Part shown: positions 45,720 through 57,564 of the stretch, piece by piece
How the letters are laid out: every line of letters begins with the position of its first letter
Position numbering within the stretch: the stretch's first letter is position 1
Assembly (NCBI RefSeq): GCF_028372415.1
Contig: NC_092878.1
Location: 29,990,903-30,054,902, forward strand
DNA from: Notamacropus eugenii
Lineage: Eukaryota; Chordata; Mammalia; Diprotodontia; Macropodidae
Direction of reading: 5' to 3'
Length of the DNA: 64,000 nucleotides
The notes under the pieces: model-generated
The model's database searches: none
The model's input: the letters and a program-made list of their open reading frames with translations, nothing else
Told to the model about the DNA's origin: nothing
Program-made: the position numbers and the translations under genes

Positions 45720-47100
45720 CTCAGAGGTCCGTGGTACTTGAGTTGTTGGTGCCTAAGAGGGTCTTTGAGGTCCATTTCAAATCTGGGGGCCTAGAATCAA
45801 CCCCCTGGGATCCCCGAGCCCTCAGGGTCCCGCTTTCTCTGATCGATCTTAAGTTGGACGAAAATGACCGCATCCTCTGTCGTGACACCGATTTCCTCTA
45901 TCAGGAGATCGCGAGCAACAGGGATGTAGGGAGCCACAGGGCAATGAAAGAAACCTCAGAAGGAGAGAAAGGCAAAGCTCTGGGGCCAGGGGAGGAGAAA
46001 ATGAGGGGGGTGGGAAGGCTGGGGGATTTCCTACCGATCTTCCCCTTCTAACGGGAGCGGAAAATGTGATTTGCTGTGCATTCCAGGAGCGGTCCCCTGG
46101 GGTGACCTCTCCCCGCTGGCCCCGGTAGAGGGAGGGGGCTTTGGGGAGGGAGGAGAAAAGGAGGCGGGTTCAGTCTGGTAGGGGTCCCCGCTGGGAGCCG
46201 GGGAGGGGGGGTGTATGGGGAGGGAAGAAAGGAGGGGGACTCAGTAACGGGAAAAGGGGGCGGAATAGCGGGCCGGGCCGGGCGGCGCCTGGCCAATGAT
46301 GTGGCGAGGCCCAGGAGCGCGGCGTGCAGCCGGCGGACATTTAAATGGGAGACGCCGAGATGCTGAGGCACTCGGCGCGCCCTCCATGGACTCGGGGGCC
46401 AATCCAGCCGCGCAGACACAGTCGCAGCTCCCAAGCTAGCCGGGTGTGCCGCCCCAGGGGGGGTCGGGGGGCGCGGAATCAGCCCCTGGGGCAGTCCCAG
46501 CGACTCAGGAAGACTTACAAAACCCCCAGGTCACAAAGAGAAGAGAAAATAAAAGGACGCTTCGGAACAGGTGAGTTTAACCCGACAGATGCCAGTTCCA
46601 GGTCCTGCTTGGACGCAGACCCCACAAGGAGAGCTTTCCTCTAGTGAATCTCGAGCCCTTCCATGAGCGCACCCCACAGCCCCCAATCCATGCTGGGATC
46701 CTCCTTCCTTGCTCTCCTCGGGCAGAGCTGTCTGCTGACAGCCACGATCCCGAGAAGGACTGTGAGCTCCAGAGAAGGAACTGTCCCGAGCTGCAGGTTC
46801 CTTCTCTGCAGTGGAAACCCGTGGAGGTCAAGCCTGTCGAGGAAGCGCCTGTTCCGCTTTCCTACACCTTACTGGTTTTCCACTTTCTCAGACCGTCTCT
46901 TGTTCCCCTAAAAGGCGGGAAGACACCCCATCCGTTAGGAAAAGGCGCTGGGAAGCAGCGCCTTATTGGGGAAGACTTGAGACTTGGGGTTCAGTCTGGG
47001 TGATCATCCTTTCCGATCTGGGCACAGAAGGGATTGAGTCAGAGGACTCGATAGTGAGGCGGTGGCGGCAGTGATGGTGGGTGAAAGAAAGAGGGGAAGG
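45720..47100 (+). promoter_or_regulatory. CpG island and promoter
   Basis: GC content and CpG frequency rise sharply here against an AT-rich background, densest at 46,255-46,520. On the plus strand are a G-run cluster (46,199-46,223) able to form a G-quadruplex, a GC box GGGGGCGG (46256-46263), a CCAAT box (46293-46297) and an A/T patch 'atttaaat' (46339-46346). This order of GC box, CCAAT and A/T patch upstream of a splice donor suggests transcription to the right, beginning about 46,320-46,370. Direction is inferred; CpG islands are often bidirectional. Confidence 0.75.
46340..46570 (+). other. Candidate first exon with consensus donor
   Basis: The interval ends 'cggaacag' and is followed by GTGAGT at 46571-46576, a perfect 5' splice site. 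It contains ATGs at 46345 and 46359 (one frame, 75 codons open to the donor) and at 46385 (a different frame, 18 codons ending in TAG). The predicted peptides are Arg/Pro/Gln-rich and match no family I know, so this may be a 5' UTR exon with upstream ORFs, or the start of a non-coding RNA. The transcription start is not fixed by the sequence. No downstream partner exon could be recognised in the next 14 kb. Confidence 0.5.
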
Positions 47101-47168
47101 AGAATGTGAGCTTCTCAGGTGTGCTTGTGCGTGTGTTTTTGTGCGTGCTACAGTGTATGCGTGATGTA

Positions 47169-47203
<35 letters not shown>

Positions 47204-48190
47204 TGGTATGTGTGTCCGTTGGCGCCAGTCTCCTATCTCTTACTGGTTGAGCAAAGTTGGAGAGCTGGGAGAAGGAAAAACCGAAAGGTCGTGCGAATGT
47301 AGTAGGCTCAGTGAGAGAACCTTTCACCTGTGCCTTTGCGCACCAGGTAAAAGGCGACTGGCTCAGGGGAACGTGTGTGCGCTTTTAAACCAAAGTGAGC
47401 CAGGAGCCCCTAGAGGTGCACAAAGTTGGAGATTCCAGGATCTCCACTTAGCCCCACACTTAGTCCAGCCCTAGATGACATTTTCTCCCTCTCCCACTGA
47501 AATGCTCAGTCTTACTCGTGTACATATTGGAAGGTACTGTTAAAAGTTGTAGATGCGCATCCCAAACCCCGTCTTCCCTGTTCCCTTTCCCCCTAGACTG
47601 TCACTCAAAGGGGTAGTCGCCGCTCATGCTCTAGATAAGAAGCGGTGACAGGAAATCTGGGGGGAAAGATTCTGTTTCACCAGAAAACCTGGAGCTCCGG
47701 GCACTTTTGCAGTCCCAAATCGTCTCAGGAACTCGTCTTCTGGGCAGGCCCGATCTGGTCAAACCTTTACAAACAACCCCGTAGAAAGTTCAGTTGCCTA
47801 GGGGTTAATACAAACCAATGTTGAAACTAATCTCCCCAACCCATCCCCTTGTTTAACTGGAACTTGTGATTTCAAGAGTGGGGATCTTCCAGTCGCGAAA
47901 AACCACTCCAATGGTGCAGATCGGCAATTCGTTGGTTTTAGAGAGTCGCCTAATGCGCTGAAAAGTTAGGGGCTTTGCCCAAGGTCACATTGTATGAACT
48001 CAGGTATTATCTGACTCCCGAGTCTGACCTCTCTCTTCTGTGCTAGGCTACTTCCTTAATGCATTGATGTTAAGGGAAAATCAAAATGCTATCTGTGTCC
48101 TCCTTTCTGCATTATCTAGGAATGGGCTTTCCAGATATAACTCACCTTAACTCATCTAACTCGGTCATGGAGACTTAAAGAAAGCATAGG
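47101..48190. other. Downstream of CpG island; probable intron 1
   Basis: A (TG)n run at 47,169-47,204. GC content falls off after 47.4 kb. No exon recognised. Confidence 0.5.
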
Positions 48191-48210
48191 TACCTTAACT
48201 GGATTGGGGG

Positions 48211-48221
48211 GTGGGGGTGGG

Positions 48222-48271
<50 letters not shown>

Positions 48272-48272
48272 C

Positions 48273-48325
<53 letters not shown>

Positions 48326-48402
48326 GAGAAAGAGACAGAGAGAGACAGAGACAAAGACAGAGAGAGAGACAGAGACAGAGAAACAGAGAGACAGACAGAG
48401 AC

Positions 48403-48433
<31 letters not shown>

Positions 48434-48441
48434 GAGAGAGT
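48211..48441. repeat. 230-bp polypurine tract (GA/GACA)n
   Basis: Starts with a G-rich leader ('ggtgggggtggggagagaga') then GAGA and GAGACA units with no T and very few C. Long purine-only strands with mirror symmetry can form triplex (H-DNA). It yields artefactual open frames on both strands (Arg/Glu/Thr and Ser/Leu/Val repeats). Confidence 0.95.
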
Positions 48442-50139
48442 GTGAAGGCACCAAAATCACTTTTCCTTAGGGAAGTTTACCTCTTGGTTGCAGAATCAGA
48501 AACGAATTGCTTCCCTGCTGGGGTTTCTTGTGTCCTTCCTTTGTTCCCACTTCAAGCTCTCCACTAGCGGAATCTGTAAGCCTTTTAATGACAACAACAC
48601 TTACAACAAAACCCAGAAGTGTTTCATTGTTAAGACTTTGGTAGGTCTTTCACTGCAGAGGCCAGAATCGGTTATGAAATCTTCCGATTGAAGCAGTAAA
48701 TCTAGGTGATGTTTATGAATGGTTGTTTATTTCCCCCAAAGTGAGGCTGCCACGAAAGCAGTTGATTAAATCAATCCATTGTGTTATTTTATGTTTAAAT
48801 TGCCCTATAGGCCCTGGAGGAGTGTTTCTTTCTGTCTATCCACATAAGTAAAACAACTAGAATGAAAAAGATTAAGAAAACTCTTCAAGAGTGAGATGAA
48901 TTCCAAGGATTTATCTGAAAAACTTTCCAATGTACCCAAGTAGGAGCATGATTCAAATTCAGTCCCTATCTAGCATGCAATCTAAAGTCTAAAGCAATGC
49001 AGCTGAATTAACTAATCTTCCTTGGCAAACTACTGTTTCATTTTGAGCATGAAATTTTATTTAAGGCTTCTTCACAACTGTGACCACTTTAAAAAAGAAA
49101 AACCTTAAGGTTACAATGGAGCTTAGCATTTTCATTTTACATTTTATGGGTTTGATAATGTTCATTGTTTTTTTAAATCCCATAGCTTTTTTGAGAGAGA
49201 AACTATTAACTTGCAGGATCCAGTCTAGAGAAATCTAAAATTCATAGAAAGGCAAACTCTGTTAAATGAAAGTTTGGGGTGTTGTGTGTGTGTGTGTGTG
49301 TGTGTTGTATGTGTGTTTGTGCATGTGTGTTGGTGCATGTGTGTTGAATAATAGGATCTCTGCAGGCCCTTACTATAGTGGCCACACTGGAGAACACTAG
49401 AAACACGATTCATTTCCTTATCTTTGTGCAGTTTCTAACTAGGACTCAGGAGTATGAGACTTTCAGGCTCTTAGCTCCGATCTGATTATGTGTTAGGATC
49501 GCAGTCCTGGTCTTCTGCCTCTGTCTTCCAAATTGAAGCTCTCTGTTGGAACACTGTGTTAAATAAATATATGGAGAAATGGTGACATATCTCCAGACTT
49601 TCTAACACTCCAGAATCAAAAACAATTTATCTAGAAAAATTATCTTAACACCAAAGATAGAAATTAAATGTGTTGCAAGGGCATTTCCCTTTCTGTCTGC
49701 TTAAAGATTTTGTTTTATGTACTAAATATTTCAGACAGCATACTACTATACTACTACTATGTACTATATATAAAGGATATTTTATATACTAGCAGAGATA
49801 CAACTGTTCTGTCTGAGAGGTAATGTTGGGAAGTAGCATTGTCTACAATGAATCTTATGAAGGAATCATATCTCAGAAATGACTAATCCAGAACACTACG
49901 TTGGAAAAAAAAATCATTTCTTTTTAGAGTTTGTGAGTGTATGTGGGGGGTGAGGTGGGTGAGAGGTGAACTTCTGTGCTGGATGACAGGAATGAATCAT
50001 GAAGGCAGGTATCACCTTTGTTGCTTACAAAATAAAAATGATTTTGTACAATACTCAGTCCTAGAAAAGCAAATTCATAATAGATCTCATTTTTTATTCA
50101 TCAAAAACAAAGGTAATGAAAAATAAGTCTAATTCATTG
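48442..50139. other. Mostly unrecognised; (TG)n at 49,283-49,305
   Basis: No gene or clear transposon. 49,740-49,775 is a short TACTA-rich simple repeat. Confidence 0.5.
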
Positions 50140-50335
50140 AGAGTAGCCTGGTATGGTGGAAAGAGCACTGGTTCTAGACTCAGAGAATCTGGGTTCAAAT
50201 TCTCACTGTCACTTCTTACTTGTATGATCTTGGACAAGTCACCTAATTCCTTTGTGCCTCAGTTTTCTCAGTTGTAAAAAGAGGGTTAGATTAGATGACC
50301 TTCCAGGCCCCTTCTAGCTCTAAATAAATGATTCT
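50140..50335 (+). repeat. tRNA-derived SINE
   Basis: 'agtagcctggtatggtggaa', 'agagcactggttctagactc', 'gatcttggacaagtcaccta', 'ttttctcagttgtaaaaaga', 'ccttccaggccccttctagc'. Confidence 0.85.
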
Positions 50336-50664
50336 AAGTACAGGTTTACATTTCCAAACAATCAGTTTTAAGGGGGAAAAATTCTTCATGCCCATAATGA
50401 AAATAAAATCTCACCCTTATATATGCTACAAATTCAGTCATTCATGGTGTCAGATCATGTAGCACAGAGTAAATCTATACTAATACAAAAAAAAAACAAA
50501 ACCCTGTATGTAGCATGAATTTGCCTTGACATCATCATTTTAATGGAGTTTTATTGTTTATCACAAAATAATTTTTCTTGACCTATTTTAATATATATAG
50601 TCCTTTAAGTTCTTACCTCCTAAATTTTTGTGTCTTCTGATTCCAAGTGTCATCTGGCCTTGTA
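50336..50664. other. No feature recognised
   Basis: AT-rich DNA. Confidence 0.4.
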
Positions 50665-50770
50665 TTGTATGTGATTTGTCCTTTATTATTGAAGAGGACC
50701 TTGACATCAGGAACATGATGCCATGACTTGCAAAGTGAATTGTATGAGTCTGGTCATCTGTTCTATGCAA
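50665..50770 (-). repeat. RTE-tail SINE fragment, minus strand
   Basis: 'tgatttgtcctttattattg', 'aagaggaccttgacatcagg', 'atgccatgacttgcaaagtg'. Confidence 0.75.
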
Positions 50771-51274
50771 TAGAGAGAGACAAGTCCAACTTAACTAATG
50801 GTCTTCAATTTCAGGATTTGTTGGTTTGGGCATTTGTAACGTACAGAGGATAGATGAGTCTCTGCTTCTTCATAGGCATTTTAAAAAACATGTAAAGTCT
50901 ACTTTTTTTGTTTGATGAGTTTGTCAGAAAATTCTAGACTATTTTATTTTATAATTATCATTGCTAAATCATGATACTGAGGTTTGATTAAGTCATCTTA
51001 GCTCTAAAACTAGGATACACCCAACTCTTCTCCACTTTTATCTTCTGCATTTCCTAGACTATAAGCCTAAGGAGAAAATGGTCACAGCATCCAAAAAGTG
51101 TGGAGTATAGGTGATCACCTCTAGCATCTTTTTAGGGAGATAGTCACATTAAAACGTGTCTTTTCTAGGTATCTCTCCAAAACTTTATTCACTGAGAATT
51201 CCCAAAAAGTCCAGGCACAAGCCTCTGACCTCCTTACAGCTTTTCTCTACTGTATTTATTATGTCAAACCCTTA
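50771..51274. other. No feature recognised
   Basis: No gene or repeat supported. Confidence 0.4.
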
Positions 51275-51512
51275 AAACCTAGATAGCTAGTGGAAAGAGG
51301 ACTGCACTTGGAGTCAGGAAGACCTGAGTTTTAATCCTATTTACACTGTGTGTAAGTCACTTATCCTCTCTCCACCTGTTTCCTTATCTATATAATGGGG
51401 ATAATGATAGCATATGCCTCCCAGAGTTATGAGGATCAAAAGAGATAAGATTTGTGAAGTACTTTGCAAACCTTAAAATGCTATATAAATGCTGGATGCT
51501 ATTATTAGAAAT
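51275..51512 (+). repeat. THER1/MIR-type SINE, full length
   Basis: 'ctagatagctagtggaaaga', 'gagtcaggaagacctgagtt', 'tttccttatctatataatgg', 'gaagtactttgcaaacctta', 'aatgctggatgctattatta'. Confidence 0.85.
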
Positions 51513-52884
51513 AGGTGTGGCACAGTCAGCCAAATTATGAAATGCTGAGAAAGCAAAATAAAAAGGAAATAGTCTCAAATTCAGTAAGATAACAGGTTCT
51601 GTCTTATGTAGAGTAAAAAAACATGAGAAATAGATTGTGCAAACTAGTTCCTTTTTTTTTGTTCTTTAAGATCCAGAAGACTGTGCTCCTCAAAAGCCTT
51701 TCCAGTGGTACCCACCACAATGACCTGCAAATCAGCGTTTGTTACATACACTGAGTGTCATGCAAGTAAATGATGAAGGAAAACTTAAGGAAAGGGTCAG
51801 GTAGAAAAGACATACTTTTAGTCAGGTTTTAAAGAGATAAGAAGGAAGGAAAAACTATGAGAAAAGATAAAAAAGATGATTAGTCCAAGAGATAGAAGCT
51901 ACAGGGATTGCTTTTCACAAAAATCTGACCTGCTTACACGGCAGAATATTCAGTGAAAATTGACATAGACGTCTATTGTGTTGGCAAAACCTGTTTACTG
52001 TGTGCTGGTAAATGTTTAACTACCAGTCTTCTAAGGAAAAAGAAGTGTGCATGACACTTTAAAGTTTAATTTGCATCATTAATATTTATGGACATTGTTA
52101 ACATTATTAACATTATTAATATTTTCTCCATCACTTTCTTATGTCTAGACAGAACATGAAATCAAGTCCTGATTTGTAGTATTTGCTGATTTCTGAGTTG
52201 TAAGGGCTCGCACTGATCATTTAACAATTGTTTGTCAAAGTATCAGCTGGCTCTAATATGCTTCTGCTTCAATTGACGTAAAAGTGAGTCTGAAGGATCA
52301 CAGAATCCAACCCAAAGAGCTAGACATGACCTTAAACACTTTGTCATCTTACAGATGAAGAAATCAAGACCTAAAGAAGTTAAATGACTTGTGTAAATGA
52401 CAGAGATATGAACTTCTATTGCTTATCATTGTTAATTCTATTTGAATTTACTACTAGATGATCTAGCTTGGTTATATAAGTGGATAGTATAGTGAATGGA
52501 AACACTGAGAACACATACACTCCTCATAAACAATGGGAGATCCACTGGTGAACATAGTGGCCATTCATACAAAACCTCTTCTGGGACATCGTTGTCATCA
52601 ATAGTTATTGACCGCCTACAGTGGACAAGACACTGTTCCAGTTCTTTAGGATACTAAGATGAATCGACAGCATTTATTCAGGCATTTACTATGAGTGTTA
52701 CATGCTCAAGATGCAAAGATGAAAAATGACACAGTTCCTCATGGATCATAAAATTTATTTGGAATTCTATCCAAGTATAGTGGGCCATTTCACAGGTGTG
52801 GAATTCAATGAAAAAGTGGGCAGTTAATTGGAAGAGAGGCAAAATCCATTCTCTTCAACAATTAGAAAAGCTCATGACCCCAGT
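51513..52884. other. Mostly unrecognised, two weak old repeats
   Basis: 52,290-52,420 is MIR-like ('ttacagatgaagaaatcaag'). 52,590-52,760 is weakly L2-like ('ggcatttactatgagtgtta'). Confidence 0.45.
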
Positions 52885-53085
52885 CAGGAGTTCTTAACCT
52901 GGGGTCCATGAAGTTGCTTTCTTTTCTTTTAAATATTTTGTTAACTTTATTTCAATACAGTTTGTTTCCTTCATAATCATATGTATTTCATTTTGTGCAT
53001 TTAAAAACATTATACTGAGAAAGGGGACCAGGATTCTACCAGATCACTACCCAAGTCCTTGAAACAGAAAGGTTAAGAATGCCTG
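52885..53085. mobile_element. hAT-type MITE ('gttcttaac' family)
   Basis: Left end 'caggagttcttaacctgggg' and right end 'aggttaagaatgcctg' are inverted. Internal 'cataatcatatgtatttcat' and 'tgagaaaggggaccaggatt' are shared with sibling copies. Possible 8-bp flanks 'accccagt' / 'ccctaagt' match at 5 of 8 only. Confidence 0.8.
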
Positions 53086-54324
53086 CCCTAAGTAGATTTT
53101 GAACTTATTTGCTTAAATAATCCACAGTTAACCTGTATAAGAACTGTTATTTAATAGATTCAGAAATATTTTAGCAATTTAAATACTTTCTATTTTATTT
53201 ATTTTGAAAGTGGAATTTTTTTTAAATCATACCTGAAGTTATATGCTATCTTCCTCAGGCACATATTTATTATTTGGGACAAAATAGAGTGACTTGAGCC
53301 TCAGTGAGAAGAGAGAATGCATTAGAGTGGGCTGTTTATGTGTAATTCTTAAAGACTTACCTATTTTCAACTAGAAAGGCACAACATTGCTAGTTTCCTT
53401 TCTTTCCTTCACAAAAACATGGGCACTCACATATACACAAGGATTCTACTGGCAATTTTATCTCAGCCATATGTTTCTGGATTGGCAGTTTGATCAGGCA
53501 GCTTCCTCAGTCTAACTCCACTGCCTTCCTCTGCTTTACCAGACTTCTGGTCAAGTCCTCTACAGTCTAGGCTCAAGGTAAAGTCTCAGGGGGCAACAGT
53601 ATGACAGGGTCTTAGATGGCCAGGGTAATTAAACTCCTCACCCAGCCATCTCTAACTTTCTTTCCTCTCCTTGAATTGTGCTTTTCCCCCCCTCCTCTCG
53701 TTTCCCTCCTCAACTGGAAGAAAATATGCAACAACATTTTTTCACACAGATTCCCTATTATGTACTCCCCAGAGAAAAAATGCTTAAAGCATAGAGAGAC
53801 CTCATCACAATACTTTCTGTTCTATTTACCCACAGACAATATCAGTCCTCTCATGAACCATGTACAGTATCTGATTGGGGATCACAACCTATCTCAAGTA
53901 GTCTCCCTAAATACCTACTGGACTTAACAGATAGTGAGATCTAAAGCAAATAATATTTCTTATTTTTTATGTCTCCGCATTCCTCTACAGAAATCATAGT
54001 GTGATGCTGCATCATGGTATGGAGGTAACACTGGGTTCTTGAAGACTATGTCAGGTAGCATAAGCATTGGCATATTCAAACAACCAGGAAAAACTTTGAG
54101 TATGATTTGGATAACAGATTGTGTCTGCTCCATGAGGAACAGCAAAGTATGAGGAGACATTACCAGAAGTTTGGCCATAAAGTGATGAATTCTTTGGCCA
54201 TGGTGACCCAGGCACCAAAGAGGTAAAAATGCAAAATAGTCCTGACTAATATGTGGCCCCCTTCCATTTCTGTGATGATGGTGATGGGAGCATGAGAAAG
54301 GGATCAAGTGGGTTAAGCATCACG
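53086..54324. other. No gene supported
   Basis: Includes a 115-codon minus-strand frame (53,960-54,307) with no recognisable motif and a 103-codon plus frame (53,616-53,927) in T/C-rich DNA. Neither has a promoter or splice context I can support. Confidence 0.4.
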
Positions 54325-55595
54325 TAGTTTTCAGATCTACAAGTCTATGTTCCAGCCACTGATTCCAAAGAGGCCAAAACTGCTCAGTTCTCTGAAGACC
54401 TACAACATCTTCTAAAAACAACAACCAAAAAAGATGTCACCTACATCACAGGGGATTGGAATGCTTAAGCACAAAATCAAAAGATAACTGGAATAACAGG
54501 TAAGTTTGGTCTTGGAGTGCAAATGAAGTGGGACGGAGACTAACAGAGTTTTGTCAAGATAACTCACTGGTCAGAGCAAACACTTTTTTACAACAATCCA
54601 AAAGGTGATTCTACACATGGACAACACAGATGGTCAATATTGAAATTCGACTGATTATATACTTTGCAGCTAAAGGTGGAGAAACTCTATAGTCAATTAA
54701 AACATGACTTAGAGCTCACTGTGACTTAGATCGTGAGATTCTTGTTGCAAAATTTAAACTTAAATTGAAGAAAGTAGGGTAAACCATCAGACCCCATAGG
54801 TATGACCTAAGCAATATATTTTAAGAATACGAAGTAGAGGTGATGAATAGATTTAAGGGATTAGAGCTGGTAGAAAGAGTGCCTAAAGAACTATGGACAG
54901 AGGATCACAATATTGTACAGGGGCAGGGACAAAAATATCCCAGAGAAAAAGAAAAGCAAGAAAGCAAAATATCTGTCTAATAAGGCTTTACAAATAGCTG
55001 AGGAAAGATGGAAAGTGAAAGGTAAAAGAGAAAAGGAAAGATATGTCCAACTGAAGGCAGAATTCCAGAGAATACCAAGGACAGATAAGGTTTTCTTAAA
55101 TGAACAATGCAAAGAAATAGAAGAAAACAATAAAATGGAAAAGACAAGAGATGTCTTCAACAAAAGTAGATATATCAAGGGAATGTTTCATGCAAAAATG
55201 GATATGGTAAAAAAATAAAAATGGTAGGGACTTATGAGAAGTAGAAGAGATAAAAAAAGAGGTGGCAAGAATATACAGAAAGAGTATTCAAGAAAGATCT
55301 TTAACCTCAGTGATAATGGTATGGTTACTGATCTAGAGCCAGACATCTTGGAGAAGGAGAAGAATTGCTAACAGGAATACTAGTAAGGGTGATGGAATTT
55401 CAGTTGAATTATTTAAAATTCTAAGAGATGATGCTGTTAAAGTGTTCCATTCAGTATGTTGGCAAATTTGAAAAACTCAACAGTAGCCACAGGATTGGAA
55501 AAGATCAGTTTTCACCCTAGCCCTAAAAAATGACAAGGTGAAAGAATGTTTGAATTACCAAACAATTTTGTTCATTTCCCTTCCAGACTGGGATC
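54325..55595 (+). mobile_element. RTE (BovB-like) LINE fragment
   Basis: Across three frames the translation follows RTE: L-Q-V-Y-x-P-A-T-D, then K-K-D-V-T-Y-I-T-G-D-W-N-A (the GDWNA endonuclease motif, followed by a stop), I-T-G-I-T-G-K-F-G-L-G, L-T-E-F-C-Q, then in 54,913-55,218 an open 100-codon stretch K-A-L-Q-I-A-E ... K-E-R-Y, C-K-E-I-E-E-N-N-K-M-x-K-T-R-D, and H-A-K-M. The remaining text approaches the RT domain ('gatggaatttcagttgaatt') and ends near 55,595. Endonuclease and pre-RT parts only; inactivated by stops. Confidence 0.85.
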
Positions 55596-55601
55596 TGGGG
55601 T

Positions 55602-55632
55602 TTGTTTGGGTTTTTTTTTTTTTTTTTTTTTG
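55602..55632. repeat. Poly(T) tract
   Basis: About 22 T in a row, between the RTE fragment and the next SINE. Confidence 0.95.
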
Positions 55633-55639
55633 ACGAGGT

Positions 55640-55910
55640 AAAGAGCCCATTCTCTGCCTCATTTCTTTATCAGTGAACAGGCATTGCCTCAGTCAAACTG
55701 AGACCTGTTAAAGACCTTAGCTTAGAAAGGCCAAAGTCTCTACTGCATCTAGGGCCATCTCTAGTCATCCTGATCTATAGATGGCTCTGGAGAAGAAAGT
55801 GAGGCTGGTGACTTGGCACAGCCCTCCCTCCCTATATCCAATTCACTTGCCTGTGGTAGCATCATTTTCCTGGAGTCATGATCCTCTTCAAGAACCAAGG
55901 AGAAACAATA
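55640..55910 (+). repeat. RTE-tail SINE, near full length
   Basis: 'aacaggcattgcctcagtca', 'gttaaagaccttagcttaga', 'gcatctagggccatctctag', 'tggcacagccctccctccct', 'ggagtcatgatcctcttcaa gaaccaagga'. Confidence 0.85.
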
Positions 55911-56194
55911 GCAAGCAATAGTGTCAGTATAAATGCAAGTCAGTTGTTTCAATATATTGACTCATTAGACAAGATCACACATTTAGAGAACCAACAGATT
56001 AATGTTTGTAACGCTGATCTGAAAACTTTGTTGTTCTTGTCTGACTCCTCACTGCTGTCTACGTTCACTCTGAGACCATCAGGATCCAAACAATGACCAA
56101 GTAGGGAGTGGCCTGGGACCTATCATTCTCTAGTCAATGAGGGCCAGAGTGATTGGGCGTTGTCAGGTGCTTAAGGGAAAAAAAAAGTTTCAGG

Positions 56195-56260
56195 GATCAA
56201 AATTTGTCATTGTTTGTCCCTCATTCTCCAAGAGGACCATGACATCAGGGAGGTGATTCC
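56195..56260 (-). repeat. RTE-tail fragment, minus strand
   Basis: 'gtcattgtttgtccctcatt', 'ctccaagaggaccatgacat' is the reverse complement of the RTE/SINE tail. Confidence 0.75.
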
Positions 56261-56339
56261 ATTCTTGCTATAAAGGAAGCTACAAGGCATGAAGAAATTG
56301 CTGTTAAGTGAAGGATGGTTCACAAGTTTCATTTGTTTT

Positions 56340-57146
56340 TCCAGAGAACTGAGTAGAGGAGTAAGTTGTCAGTTTGGATGGAATCCTAATAAAGCTGCCC
56401 CCACCCCCAATATTCTAACTTCCTTACAGTCCCATTACCCCTACTTCACCACTCCCCCATCCCTAACTCAATATCCGAACTTCTTTATATATGCCTCACT
56501 GCTCACTAGAACAGGTGTGTCCATGAACTCCTATGTCTCACAGAACAGCAGCAGTGTCCCTGAGATGAGATCCCAGTCACTGTCTCTAGCCAGTCACTGG
56601 TTCCAGACCCATTCCTCATACTTCCCACAGAAACAGCAGGTGTATTCATGCACTCAACCACAACCACATCCATCTAGTCTCAGACAGGACCATCCTTGGC
56701 CAATCAGAAAGCAGCACCACCAGGATGCCCATGCAGGATGTGGACCCCAAAACAACAGAAGGAACTTTCTCTAAGTAAGCACCTGCTCGGTAACAGCAAA
56801 ATCTATCCTTTCGGTGAACCTATGACATAGAGAGGCCCATTATGTCATTATCATACATTCATACCCTGCCATGGATTTTTCTGTATGCATTGTAGGTATT
56901 TGCATACACAATTCGACCGTGGCTGGGACTCCTCCCCTATAACCTAATCCTTAACAAACTCCTCCTGTCTTCTTAATATTCATAATTTGTTACGTAATCG
57001 CATCTTTACCCTATAAAAATCCATCTTGCTTTCTCTGAAGTTGCTGGGCCCTCTTGGGCTTCCTAGGAAGCATCAATCTCAAGAAATGTCTATGCTTGGA
57101 TTAGAGATGGTCTGACTGAATTTTTTGAGATAGTTCGACCACAACA
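56340..57146 (+). mobile_element. Probable solitary retroviral-type LTR
   Basis: Promoter-like order on the plus strand: a CCAAT box in 'tggccaatcagaaagcagca' (about 56,700), a TATA box 'ctataaaaat' (57,011-57,020), then a short R/U5-like segment ending in 'accacaaca' at 57,146. C-rich composition differs from the flanks. The 5' end is not defined and no gag, pol or env sequence is attached. The 161-codon frame at 56,289-56,774 runs through the U3-like part and is unlikely to be a gene. An old inactive relic if correct. Confidence 0.45.
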
Positions 57147-57564
57147 TTATCATGAAACCACAACAGTTCTATACTAAAGAGATCTTTCTCAAACCTGTCC
57201 TCCAATATGTTAGTTATTCTTTCTAACTTTGTCATCTGAAAATTTGATAAGTATGCCATTTGTTACTTTATCAGACGTTAATAAAAAACAAAGTGAAACA
57301 GCACAAGGCAGTGTTATAACCAAGGTGTGGAAAATCAAGTTTGGCCCAGGGCACTGAAATTGAAAAACAGCGACATCACTTGTACTCTTTTGACAGCATG
57401 TAAACAGCTGAACCTAGCAGCTGGATAACAATAATAATTATTTTAAAAAGGAAACTGCCAGATGGTACAACTGCTCCCCTCAGGGTTGTAATACAGGCAA
57501 ATTCCTCTCAGATTTGGACCAATCCTTCTTCCTAAGTGACTGGAAGACTAGTGACACTCTACAA
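57147..57564. other. No feature recognised
   Basis: No repeat or gene supported. Confidence 0.4.

Noticed and set aside
45731..46051. 106-codon frame in the first CpG island
   Set aside because: Begins at GTG, crosses likely promoter DNA, and shows no motif.
48152..48567. Arg/Glu/Thr-repeat and Ser/Leu/Val-repeat open frames
   Set aside because: Products of the GA/GACA simple repeat on both strands.
53960..54307. 115-codon minus-strand frame
   Set aside because: No recognisable motif, no poly(A), promoter or splice context; cannot be told from chance.
56289..56774. 161-codon plus-strand frame
   Set aside because: Runs through C-rich, LTR-like DNA; composition (Ser/Pro/Gln) is what the base composition predicts.
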